Shown here one piece after another: positions 54,421-64,000 of a DNA stretch of 64,000 nt. The number at the start of each line of letters is the position of its first letter. The first letter of the stretch is position 1. This stretch comes from Leucosporidium creatinivorum (taxonomy: Eukaryota; Basidiomycota; Microbotryomycetes; Leucosporidiales; Leucosporidiaceae), in assembly GCA_001600635.1 (NCBI GenBank), contig BCKL01000019.1, forward strand, positions 378,990 to 442,989, read 5' to 3'. Below the pieces are notes generated by a model. The model did not search any database and was not told the origin of the DNA. It saw nothing but the letters and a program-made list of their open reading frames with translations. Both the position numbers and the translations under genes were made by a program.

Positions 54421-55938
54421 CTAAGTCAACCGATCTCCAACTACTACAAGGTAAGCCATCCTCCCCATGAAGATGAGGAGCATGGAGCATCCGAAGAGGC
54501 CTCCTGCAATGGTCGGCGCGAGCCAGTGGACCGAGGGCTTCGCCGAGGCGGCAAACCACGCGAGGGAGATGGGTAGGAGCTGTAGGTGAGTGAGATCAAC
54601 GTCAGCTCGGCTATCCTGCAGAGGTCCAGCATCTCCTCCCCAATTCTGGAGAAGACCAGCTTCTCCTCAGCTATCCTGCCGAGAATCAGCCTCTCCTCGC
54701 TCGACTCACCACTCCACGAATGCAAGCTCCCCTCAACCGCTCCTCGGGCGCCAGAGGTCCATCCGATTTGGCCAGCTTCTTGCCGTAGAGGATTGAGTTG
54801 TAAACGGTTCCCGCCATTCCAAAGAGCATTCCGATGCCCACGGCGATGAAGGGGAGTCCTGCGGGTCCTTCCTTCCATCCTCGGTCTTGTACAAAGACAA
54901 CGGGATAACATCCGAACATCAAATACAGGATGCCGTAAATGATAGCTGTAGGGGAGTAGGAGGTCAGCTCTGGGCTCCCTGGCAGCAAGAAAAGCGACTC
55001 ACCAGCGTAGAGAGCAAAAAGCATGACAATAGGCTTGTGGAAGAGGAGGACCAAAGGTCGAGTGAAGTAGGTCTTGATGGAGGGTATACTCCGACCGCGA
55101 ACGTAGACGTCGTAGAGCAATTTGTAGGTCTTGCCGGTGGCGGCGCTGAGAGCCATCGCACGGCGGCGGAGAATGACGGGGGCCTGTAGGGAGGCAGGTC
55201 AGCTCCAGCTTGAGTATGAGAACCCAAATCATGTACATGCGTCTCGGGGATGAACACTCCGCCGATGAGGCATATACCGGAGAGGATGCTGCGCAGAGAG
55301 GGTCAGCCGAAATTCAGGATCTCGCTCAGAGAGCTACTTACGTGGTGATCCAGAACAGCCATTGCCACTTCCATGATCCTACGTAGCCTCCCACAATGGG
55401 CCCGAACACGGGTCCTGTTTTCCCCCTCTCATCAGCACTCACACCTGCCACAGTTCTCGGACCATCAGAGCTCACCTAAGAAGGGATCAGAGCACACACC
55501 ACAAGGGGGACTCCGTGCCCCTGTGCCGTGGAGACACCCCCGACAACACCGGCGAAGTTGGTGAGCGGCACACTGCCAATGATCCGGCCAGCATGCGGCA
55601 GACATTGAGCGTTTCTGAGGGAGCGCCGAGCAGGTTAGCAGGAAGCGCTGGAGGCGGCTGAGAGCACCTAGGTCAAGCATAGATGTACCAATGTTCTTCG
55701 GACTGCACATGAGATTTGAAGGATGAAGAAGGGGATAAAGGTGGAGATGAAGACTGGTTGGCGCCCGATGAGCTTGCTCATGGGAGCCCAGAGCATTGCT
55801 GTAGTGGTGCAGAGAGCCAGCAATCTGCTAGCGTAAGTGTGAGAGAAAATCACGCACACCCGATTCCCATGCCACCGACATAGAATGAGAGGCCGAGCAG
55901 GGCGACGGTCACGGACAGAAAGAGCAGCCCAAAGATCA
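54421..55938 (-). pseudogene. MFS drug/polyamine-type transporter, truncated at both ends
   Basis: Middle of an MFS (DHA1) transporter. Visible in order: SVTVALLGLSFYVGGMGIGS, MLWAPMSKLIGRQPVF (the TM2-3 loop), STFIPFFILQISCAV, GPVFGPIVGGYVGSWKWQWL with FWITT, ILSGICLIGGVFIPETHV, RRRAMALSAATGKTYKLLYD, FTRPLVLLFHKPIVMLFALY, SPTAIIYGILYLMFGCYPVV, GPAGLPFIAVGIGMLFGMAG, LLPISLAWFAASAKPSVHWL and APTIAGGLFGCSMLLIFM. Just after this the family pattern stops and the frame ends at 54421, so TM11-12 are missing. Upstream, TM1 is missing or replaced by unrelated coding-like DNA. It therefore looks like a host gene broken by the rearrangements. The last intron contains a 30-nt tandem repeat. Confidence 0.7.
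54609..54698. repeat. 30-nt tandem repeat, three imperfect units
   Basis: Units at 54609-54638, 54639-54668 and 54669-54698 share the pattern CTATCCTGC-GAG-CAGC-TCTCCTC (gaps vary). They lie in the last intron of the truncated MFS gene and, being a multiple of three, are open in frame on both strands. Confidence 0.85.
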
Positions 55939-55980
55939 GTGATTTGTGCCGCTGGAAGGGTTGTAGCAGCTCTTCCTCAC

Positions 55981-56161
55981 CTTGCGGCACTTATACACCA
56001 TCATCTCAGTCCCTCCCACGTACACGAACAAGCCAAGAGCAACAGCTGCAGGGCAAAAAGGGTCAGCCTGGGCGCCGTTGTGCGGAGAGCGAAGGGCAAG
56101 ACTTACTGAAGGTTGCTGAGCTGGAGGTAATCAGGTAAGCCCATACATATGCAGTACAACA
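55981..56161 (-). pseudogene. unassigned two-exon coding-like fragment
   Basis: Two short exons with good signals (donor GTAAGT at 56106, branch GCTGACC, acceptor before 56045) read AYVWAYLITSSSATFT and VALGLFVYVGGTEMMVYKCR. They look like two membrane helices with a basic end. The fragment ends at the border of the repeat at about 56175 and does not join the MFS frame downstream. I cannot name the parent gene. Confidence 0.4.
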
Positions 56162-56174
56162 GCTAGAAGGGCCT

Positions 56175-56445
56175 TGCAAAATCTGTAGCGGGGGCAGACG
56201 AGGCAACAAGAACCCCGAGACCTAGTCCAAGGCTGGACCGTGTGCTGCTGGCTCACCTACAATCGGCCCTCCTGCTTTAATCGCAATCCCTCTTGGCAAG
56301 TAAGAGCACACAGAGCGCCAACACTGTGGCAAAACAAGCCACCTCGGCAGCAACATACTCCAGGAAGGCAAAAAGAAGGCGCCGGTTGGCCCCCTCTGCT
56401 CCGAAACATAATCCTGACGCCGGCTGATTGCCTACAAAAGGGTAT
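56175..56445 (-). repeat. second arm of second inverted repeat
   Basis: Reverse complement of about 52110-52375. Next to the tRNA fragment the two are nearly identical; the far end is ragged with small gaps. The pair encloses 3.8 kb with the broken hydroxylase and MFS genes. Confidence 0.85.
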
Positions 56446-56504
56446 TCCTCTGGCGAGGGTCGAACTCGCGACCATCACGTTCCATTTGGCTCGTTAAACG
56501 AGGT
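56446..56504 (-). pseudogene. 3' half of tRNA-Ile(UAU)
   Basis: Carries the acceptor 3' strand, T arm, variable loop, anticodon-stem 3' strand and the last part of the intron of the tRNA-Ile gene. Homology ends inside the intron at about 56504, so the 5' half, including the anticodon and D arm, is absent. It marks a second breakpoint within a tRNA sequence. Confidence 0.85.
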
Positions 56505-56882
56505 CTGATGTCTGGAAAGAGACCGCAGCGAGCTGCTAGGCGGCCTGAGGCCTGAGCGCTCTGAGGGCCTCGGCGCTCGGCGCTCACATGCCTAGCAAGA
56601 TGGGACAAAAGGTCCTGGACCAAGTGTGACTTCGTGTACTAAAGTTAACATGGCGTATAGAAGTAGCTGGTCATCACGCCAGGACCATTTAGGGCACAGA
56701 AGCGAGGCAGAGCCCCAGCGAAGGCTCCGAACGCTCGGCCACTCGTCGCGCTCTGCTTTTGCTCGCCGCTCATGCTCTCTCCGCTCCAAAGTCCCTTCAA
56801 AATGCCTGATGCAATGTCAATGCAGTGCGGTACTTCCCCCCTCACTCTACTAAGCCTATCGACGCCCTCCCTCCTCCACCTC
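56505..56882. other. intergenic, right border of the island
   Basis: About 380 nt between the tRNA fragment and the carboxylesterase stop. No feature is recognised. Confidence 0.35.
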
Positions 56883-59633
56883 CTACCGCGCAAAGATGGG
56901 ATTATTGATGTTCAAAAACCGCATAGCCTCGAGACGGTCGTCATCAGCGATAACCGAGATGTTGTGGCGAATGAAGTGGAGGGTGCGGCGATCCATGCCG
57001 TATTGAGGCCAGTGGCGGACTGAGGAGCGCCGAGGGGAAGGGAGATGCAGGAGGAGAGCGACGGCAAGTCAGCGTAGGAAGGAGAGTAGCATCAGAGTGA
57101 AAGAACGCACGTCCTGGCCCATTGGGGTCCATGTTAGCGACAAAGTTGCTGTTGACCGCCGAACGAGAAGATCAGCTCCGAGAGCCAGACTCGAACGACG
57201 AGACGAGGGGCCTACATGAGGTACGAGGACATGTGCCGCGAGAGATGATGCATCTCAATATCGGTGCTGTTGGGGTGACCGAACCAGCTCTGCAGGTCGG
57301 CTGCATGTTGAACTGCGAGAGCGAAGTGAGATCAGCGTCTCGACTCCCCTGCACATCGCCCAACAGGTCCAACTCACCTCCCATCCTCTCCTCCGCACCC
57401 GCCCTCGGCTCCTCATACAAGTAGTTCCAACTCGGCTCCCCAAAGTCCTTGGGCGTCTCGCGGAGAAAGTGCCTTCTCGGCGCTTGGAAGAAGATGTCGC
57501 CGAGTAGCGAAGCCTGTCGTTTGTAGCTCGGCGCGAGGCCGAAAGTCTCGTTGCCGGTATGGTAGGGAGAACCGGCGGAGGGCTCTTCGGGGTAGAACTC
57601 CCAGATTGGGGTCAAGAGCTCCTCGATAGCCCCGAAAGTGAAGTCGAAGGCACCTGCAGACGAGGTCGGAGGTCAGTCTCAGCTCGACAAGAAGATAGCT
57701 CTGGCGTAGAGCGCACCTCGGATGGCGTCGCGGATCATCTCTTGTGAGCTCTGCTCGGGGCTCGTGAATCTGCGAAGGCGGCGAAAGGCCAGCGGTCAGC
57801 TCTCAGCCCTCTTCCACACAAATAAACAAGCTCACCTAGTGCCCTCATCCACCGTACTACCCATAATGACCGGAATCCTCGAGTAAGTCCCCCTCACAAT
57901 CCTCTCACTCGGCCTAAAGTCCAACCAGCTACCATCCCAGTCTCCCTCCAGCACGGGATACCAAGGGAACCAACCATTGACAGGCGAGCGGTCGGAGAGA
58001 GATTTGGTGGCGCGCATGAAGTCGCCGAGGGGCATCTCGCGGAGACAGGCGAGGAGGAGGGCGTTGGAGGGTGGGCCGTACTCTTGCTGGACGGGAGAGG
58101 GGCATTGAGCGGGGCCCGGGAGAGGGTGGAGGGTACGTGCTCCAGCGTCGTGTGGCCATGGGACGGGGAAGCTGTGAGTGAGAAGCGTTAGCGAGTGGGA
58201 TAGCAGCGGAGCGGAGACGGCGAGGACCGACGAAGTAGGAGCGCCCGAGAGCATGAAGGCTGCGACGAGGACGGATCAGCAGCTGATTCGCTCAATCACA
58301 GTCTGAACAGCTCACCTGCACGGAAGAGGTCGGGCGGCGAATAGATCTGATGCAAGCCGACCGAGATGGCTCCAGCACTGTGGCCGACGAGGGTGACCTG
58401 GTTGAGCGAAGGGGTGAGCTGGTACTCGACGAACGATGTAGCACACCACTTACCTTCTCTGGATCTCCTCCCCAATTCTCAATCTCCCTGCTGATCCACT
58501 GCAGCGCCTCGAGCTGATCCTTGAAGCCAACGTTGAGGTCGAGGTCGACCGGCGCCTGCACGGGAATGTGAGGCGCTATTGGCGGCTCGCCGGGCGGTGG
58601 TGGTGCAGCTGAGAAGCCGAGAGCGCCGAGGCGGTAGCTTGTGGGGAGGATATCGAGGCAGGGGGTGAAGGGTGGGGGCGAGGGGAGCAGGGGAGCGAGG
58701 TCAGCGTGGGAGCTCACAGCTCATCGTGGAACAGTACGTACTTGATGGACACGAATACGAAGGGCTGATTCATCGAGATAGCCCGAGACATGAGGTCTGA
58801 AGGGTCGTACTTCTCCTCGTTGGAAGAGCCCGAGACGAATCCTCCACCGTGGATCCTGCGAGTTGACAGAAAGAATTGGAGCGACGATGCTGCGTCGCAA
58901 GAGCAGTACGCACCACACCATGACCGGGAACAGCTTATGTGGTATCCGCTTGCGAGGCGTGAAGATGTTGAGCCTGCGAAGGGGAAGGGGAAAGCGAGGA
59001 GGTCAGCTTCGACGTCGAGAAGCGCGAAGCAGCCACCAAAGCTTACTTTAAGCAATCCTCGACTCCGCTGTGCCCCGCCGATCCCGCTACGTTGTTCTCC
59101 GGTCGCGGGCAGCCCTCACTCCACTCAAGCGCATCAATCGGCCTCAGCTTCTCCCACTGCTCCTCCGTCCTCTCCTTCACCACCACGGGCACAGCTCTTC
59201 TGAACCTCCTCTCACCGACCGGCGGCTCAGCATACCTCACTCCCTTGAACCCGATAAACTCCTCCCGCTCATCAACCTCTCCTCGCCATTTCTGACCCGC
59301 CGCTCGAACGACCGGCTCCACCACGACGGCTCTCGGGCCTGTCAGAGTATCCTTCCAGCTCTTGTCCCATCGTTCGGGATTTGAATAGAGGTAGGTGAGG
59401 AAGCGGTAGGAGAGGTAGGATAGAGCGCCGAGGATGATCCACCGCTTCCAGTTGACGGTACTGAGGTATGAAGGCTTGCCGTCTCGTGGGCGGGCGCGAG
59501 GGGAAGAAGAGGAAAAAGGGTACGAGTCGTCGTAGTCCGAGTCCAGAGAGGTGAGAGGGACGGATTCTTCGGCGTCGTCGTTCGGTCGAGATGGGGTGCG
59601 CCGATTTTGGGGCAGGAGTTTGGAGAAGTTCAT
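56883..59633 (-). CDS. membrane-anchored type-B carboxylesterase/lipase
   Basis: Alpha/beta hydrolase of the carboxylesterase type B family. The ATG at 59633 starts MNFSKLLPQNRRTPSRPNDD, a Ser/Arg-rich cytosolic end, then a single membrane helix (RWIILGALSYLSYRFLTYLY), so it is a type-II membrane protein with the enzyme in the lumen or outside. Motifs: FIGFKGVRYAEPPVGERRF, EDCLKLNIFTP, IHGGGFVSGSSNEEKYDP (oxyanion hole HGGGF), VSIKYRLGALGF, NVGFKDQLEALQWISREIEN, WGGDPEKVTLVGHSAGAIS (nucleophile elbow GHSAG), and PVIMGSTVDEGT with the acid residue. The late HAADLQSWFGHPNST segment carries a candidate catalytic His. The end reads WPQYGMDRRTLHFIR and ...NINNPIFAR, stop at 56883. About nine exons; the catalytic set looks complete. 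Confidence 0.9.
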
Positions 59634-60548
59634 GTCGGGCTATCGATGCATGTGGGAGTGGTGCGATATCTGTAGAAGGTTCTGGAGGTCAGCGGCTACT
59701 CTACATCAGCTTTCGAGCTCAGCCGCTCGGCCGCCGCCGAAGTGTGTAAGCGGGATGGACCGCACACCTAGAGTCGGGCGCCGCGGTACTGTAGTGGAGG
59801 GAGTCGATCGCTTCCAGCTGATCTGTAGCAGACTCGTTCGAGTCTGTAGCAGCCCAGCAAGATTCAACTCTTCTCCCTCCCGCACGCGTCGACAGCACCT
59901 CAGCGAGAGCAGCCAGCGGAAGCAGCGAGTGCATAGCAGCGGCAGCAAGACAGCCAAACAGCACTTCTGTTGCTCGAACGCCCAGCAGAGCTACGGCCTC
60001 TGCCCCTCCCCTGCCTTCCCTAGCCTCCCGCCGGCAGCTCTCGCGTCAAGCGTCGAGACCGGCGAGGCTAGCCCCCAGCGAGCAAGCTGCAGCCCTGAAT
60101 AGCGAGCACATCTACCAGTCCGTCCCGCGCTCACCCTCACCTTCTCTGCTCTCCTTCGACCTTGACGCGGAACGTTGGCGTTTCAGCTGGCGCTAGTAAC
60201 GGCGAAGCGGCGCTGTAGGTGAGCTGCAAGGCCGGAAGATGTAGCCTGGATCCTTCCTGTAGTAGAGTAGTTCCCGAGTGCTGGCGGAGAGGTGACGAAG
60301 AAGCGACGAGGCAGGCGGAGGAAGAGGGGCGGAGGGGCAGCGCTATCACAACGGCTTGTAGTTTCGCAGAAGGCGAGGAGAGTGCTCAGTGAGAGAGAGA
60401 AAGAGCTATTCGAGTGTTAGACCATCCTACAGAACGATAAGGAGGGCACACAGCTCGCCTCCTCTCGGCTCGCAACTCATCGCCGAGGTCGAACTCTTCA
60501 AGTCTGTAATGCTATGCTATTGGGCTAGATGTCTAAAGGCTGCTTTAT
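59634..60548. other. intergenic, promoter of the carboxylesterase
   Basis: About 915 nt between two minus-strand genes. Open frames at 59551-60102 (plus) show no domain and overlap the esterase start. Nothing else is recognised. Confidence 0.35.
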
Positions 60549-62592
60549 CTACCTCTCCTGCTGCAAAATCCTCCCCCACTCCAAGACTAAAAGATACGCA
60601 TACAACATGTGGTCCTCCCTCCTCGCGCACTGCCTCGCCCAGTCCTGCCCCTGCTCGGCGACAGCTCTGAGCTCCTCCAAATGATCCACCGCCGCTTCGG
60701 CACTTTTCCTCGCCTTCTTCCCTACCACCGCTCCCTCGCTCTCCCCTCCTCCTCCCACCGCCTGCGCCAGAACGTCCTTGACGCCGAAGAAGAAGCCCAG
60801 CAGCGACGGCAGCTCGGCGAGGCGCACCGAGACGGGTATGTAATGATACCACGGTATCAACGAGTGCTCCACCGCCTCCTTGAACGAGTGCGCCTTGAAC
60901 ACCGCTCCCTTGCTCTGCATCAGCGCGAGGAACCTTCCCGAGTAGGCCGTCCCGTCCAAATCCAACATCGCCTTGCTCTTGTAGTTCTCCTCGAACGGCG
61001 TGCGTTCCGTGAAGCGGAAAGAAGGGTCCGAGCGCTGTGCGTCGAGGCTGTCGGCGTCGCCTTGGTCTGGTGCGGCGAAGGCGATGTCGGTGAGACCTTG
61101 GTTGAGGGAGTGGGAGGGGAGCAAGGTGGAGAGGGATTGGCCGGAGGCGGAGGCGAGGAGGAGGGAGGAGGAGTGCGACCAGGAGGAGGGGACGTTGGAT
61201 TGGCTGACGGCGCGGGAGCGGAGCCAGCCTTTGTAGTTGAGGGCGATCGAGTAGCCGCCCGTGTTGCTGCCTCGCCAGAAGAGCTGTTACGATGTAGCAG
61301 GGGGTCAGTCGAGGCTACGCAAGAGACTGAGAGATCCCGACTCACCTTGTTCGACTTCTGCTCCCAATCAACGTCTGCGCCGGCCTGGTACCGGCTCACT
61401 TGGAACCAATACCACCACGAAGGGATGAGGATGTCGTCGAAGCCGCCAATCTTGGAATTGCCAAAGACGGGGAAAGGCTGGCTGGTGTAGGTGAAGGAGA
61501 GAGGGTGGATGTAGGCGGCATGGAGATCTTGTAGGTCGGGCTGATCGCACCAAGTCGACTGCTCGAGCTCGGGCGAAGCGAGGAAGGCGCCCTCCGAGGT
61601 GACGAAGCGCTTGGTGTACTGCTGGGAGATGATGGGGTTGGATCCGGAGTGCGCCGAGACCTGTGCTTTCCGAGCCGCCGAGGACGGAGGGCAGGTCGTG
61701 CGGAGCTGCTCGAAGGCGGTCGGGCAGGTGGTGGAAGGGGCGAGGCAGATCTTGCGGACCTTGTCGGCGAGGGTGACCTCTCCACCAAAGCTCCGAAGCT
61801 CGAATGGTTCATCGACGGGTTTCCGCACTGTGAGGGTGAAGGGGAATCAGCCAGACGCTCGGCTCGGTCGAGACGAGATGACGAACCTCGGCCATGATCC
61901 GCCATCATCTCCAGCTCCTTCCGTAGCTCGTACGGTAGCGATACTCGAGGTTCGTCGTAACCATTGACGAAGAGGTCCACTGCAGTGCAGCAAAAGCGGC
62001 GTCAGCCTTCAAGCGCGGCGATCTTTTCTCGGCTCGAGGGCGACGTACAATCGGGCAGCTCTGCTCGGAACTCGCCGACGACAGCTTCCAGCATAGACTG
62101 CATCGCTCTCCTCGCATCCGAATCCTCCCCTCCCGAGCCCTTCTTCTCCCTCTCAATCTCATCCCACCGCCTAATCTGCCCATTCCTCACTTTAACCCTG
62201 CCCAGCCCTCGAATCACCGGCATCCGCTCCATCCTCCCTTTGATCTCCCCCGGCGACAGCGCCCACCAAATCTTGAGACTGCGGTACATCTCCTCGAATC
62301 CATCAACGCGACAGGTGTTGACGCGCTGGGCCGTCTCGAACCAATGCGCAAAGCCTGGTGGAGGTTCCCGTTGATGCTGACGCCAATACCGAGCTGTAGC
62401 TTCTTCGTAGGTCGATGAGCGCTCGGCCTGCTGCTGTGCATGTCGGGCTTTGGCGTCCTTCAAGAGCTTGAGGACTGGGTGCTGTGACGACGGCCGAAGA
62501 GCATGTAGGGCAAAGAGGACGAGAGTGAGGGTGCTGAAGGCGAGCGGTATTCGTAGCCGCGAGTGTGCCAGCACTGCTATTAGCGACACCAT
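60549..62592 (-). CDS. GT90 (CAP10-like) glycosyltransferase
   Basis: Golgi type-II membrane glycosyltransferase of family GT90, which includes the Cryptococcus capsule protein Cap10 and beta-1,2-xylosyltransferase. The ATG at 62592 starts MVSLIAVLAHSRLRI, then a membrane anchor (PLAFSTLTLVLFALHALRP). The stem reads YEEATARYWRQHQREPPPGF and HWFETAQRV. Family motifs: FGNSKIGGFDDILIPSWWYW, LFWRGSNTGG (the WRGSxTGG donor-site block), KSKAMLDLDGTAYSGRFLAL, MQSKGAVFKAHSFKEAVEHS and LIPWYHYIPV. The C-terminus, REDHMLYAYLLVLEWGRILQ, is also typical. Four or five exons, about 600 aa. Likely adds xylose or a related sugar to wall or capsule polysaccharide or glycolipid (family inference). Confidence 0.9.
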
Positions 62593-63142
62593 CGAGTGAG
62601 ACGAAGGAGCGAAAGTCCGACAACTCGCTCCTCGCGCTCGACTTTCAATTGCTCGCGAGACCAACTTTTGATCTCTCCAGTCCCAGGTCCTTTCAAAGCA
62701 CTGTGTGAAGGTACACAGCCGCCAACAGGCGCTAGAAAATGCCCTCTGCTTAGCCAGTTAGTCGCGAGAAGCACCTCCTGAGCAGCTGGCTCGCTGCGAA
62801 CGCGCCGAGCAGGCGACGAGACGCCTGCGCCTGCGACCAGCTTGGGGGCAGTTCGAAGGCCACTAAGAGACGTAATGAAGCAGCCCTGTGACCCTCAGAG
62901 TCTGCATCGACGCTGCACGGTTGTCTAAGCTCTCGCCGAACTCGCTGGCCGAGCGCCGAGCTTTCCGTCACGTCTCATGCTGGCTCCTTCGCACTCGCGA
63001 TCACTCGGAGGGTCATGTTGAATAGTAAAATAATGTGTCGATTAGATATGCCCTCCGACCTGGGTCGGGCTATGTACAGCTATGAGCAGAATGCGAGGAA
63101 ACCGGGCGTTGGGAAATGGATGGTCTAGAAGAGACTCCACAA
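62593..63142. other. intergenic
   Basis: About 550 nt holding the 5' flank of the GT90 gene and the 3' flank of the elongase gene. No gene or RNA recognised. Confidence 0.35.
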
Positions 63143-64000
63143 TTAAGGGTTCTTCTGGAGGGTGGTCTGCCTGACGAGCTCGACACCCGAAGCCTTGAGG
63201 ATCTGAGCCTCGGAAGGGGTCTGGTCGGCGGGAGCGGCGACGGCGGCGGCCTTCTTGGTCTTGTAGGTCGCGCGGTAGAAGGCCTGTAGGGAAGGGGGTC
63301 AGCATGCGAAGCTCAGAAGAGAGCGCGGGAGTAACGCACGATGAAGAGGAAGAGGTAGGAGGTGAGGAGGGCGCATCCGAAGACGGCGGCTCCCTCGGTT
63401 CCGGCGCACTGGCCAAAGTGAGGGAGGGAGGTGGGGGCGTAACGAGAGACGAAGAGGGTCCAGGCTGTGTGGGAAGACTAGTCAGCGATGCTCCGGAGAT
63501 GTAGCTTGCGAAGCTGAGGAGGCTCACAGGCAAAGTACTGCGAAGGGAGAGGTCAGCGAGAGCTCATTCGACCAAGGTGAGAGGGAGCAACTCACGACAA
63601 CGCAAAGATCGATGATGAACTGGGAGATCTGCATGGTAGTGAGGTACTTCTTCCACCAGATCTTGTAGCCAGCGGCTGAGGAGAAGAAAGCCGAGGTCAG
63701 CTTTCGGCGCCCAGTAAGGCGAAATAAGAGAGTAACGCACTGGTGGCGAAGTAGTAGTAGTACATGAGGACTGTAGAGCGAGAAGCGCGGGCGCGATCAG
63801 CTACATGCTTGCGACGAAAGAGCGAGACGAGTCCGCGACTCACCGTGGACGGTCAAGTTGAGAACGATGGGGACCCAGGAGACGGAAGTCTTGCCGTTGA
63901 GCTGAACGAAGGTGAGGAGAGCAGTGGCCGAGTGGTGGAAGACGTGGAGGAACTTGAGAGGCTTCTTCTTGGCGACGAGGAACATGGTGTCGGCGAGCTC
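63143..64000 (-). CDS. ELO-family fatty acid elongase, 5' end cut by window edge
   Basis: ER membrane condensing enzyme (3-ketoacyl-CoA synthase) for long-chain fatty acids. The window starts inside the gene at [17 protein letters not shown]. The catalytic box [20 protein letters not shown] (HxxHH) is intact. It is followed by [40 protein letters not shown] and [20 protein letters not shown], all diagnostic of ELO proteins (LNxxVHVxMYxYY, TxxQxxQF). A Cys-bearing loop ([15 protein letters not shown]) and a last helix precede a Lys/Ala-rich cytosolic tail ([11 protein letters not shown]) ending QTTLQKNP at the stop at 63143. A 10-nt exon (63528-63537) encodes YFA and the first base of the next codon. 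The N-terminal helices lie beyond the right edge. Confidence 0.92.

Noticed and set aside
56240-56497. 85-residue frame repeated at 52058-52315 (minus)
   Set aside because: It is the second inverted repeat translated, and its C-terminus is the tRNA T arm and acceptor read as protein.

Overview
This window is eukaryotic nuclear DNA from a GC-rich fungus, most likely a basidiomycete yeast of the Pucciniomycotina (Rhodotorula/Sporobolomyces-like; an inference). Genes lie on both strands and are cut by many short introns of about 50-100 nt with GT-AG ends. Nearly every intron has a CTGAC-type branch site 10-35 nt before the acceptor. Protein types typical of basidiomycetes are present: a GT90/CAP10 transferase, a PriA-like secreted cysteine-rich protein, a heme oxygenase and alpha-arrestins. 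No bacterial operons, CRISPR arrays or complete autonomous transposons were recognised.

Region 1 to 43 kb is ordinary gene-dense chromosome. In order it holds: an MFS transporter cut by the left edge (-); a small hypothetical protein (-); a seven-TM membrane protein (-); a protein joining an N-terminal Cys-rich module, a long disordered linker and an arrestin fold (-); a GPI-anchored class-3 lipase homologue lacking the catalytic Ser (+); a small basic protein (-); an SH3-RasGEF of the Cdc25 type (+); an HSF-type transcription factor (+); a cytochrome b561-like protein (+); a second HSF-type factor (-); a GAF-like protein with an apparent frame break (+); a PPxY alpha-arrestin (+); an Amt/Mep ammonium permease (-); DDB1 (-); a PriA-like secreted protein (+); and heme oxygenase (+).

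Region 43.5 to 56.5 kb is an accessory, rearranged island. A compact cassette of an NCS1 permease (-), a cytochrome P450 (+) and a short-chain dehydrogenase (+) is bounded by inverted repeats of about 0.9-1.0 kb, each carrying a tRNA-Ile(UAU) copy at its outer end. The right copy (51998-52109) looks intact; the left copy has a damaged acceptor stem. The flank downstream of the intact tRNA is itself repeated in inverted orientation at 56.2-56.5 kb with half a tRNA. The 3.8 kb between holds a truncated fatty-acid-hydroxylase-type gene and a truncated MFS gene in CpG-poor DNA. Permease plus P450 plus SDR suggests uptake and oxidation of a small molecule, but the substrate cannot be read from sequence.

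Region 56.9 to 64 kb returns to ordinary chromosome: a membrane-anchored type-B carboxylesterase, a GT90 glycosyltransferase and an ELO fatty-acid elongase cut by the right edge, all on the minus strand. Exon junctions were placed by eye from splice signals and reading frame, so gene ends are firmer than individual exon edges. A recurring theme is very small exons (9-11 nt) in four genes.
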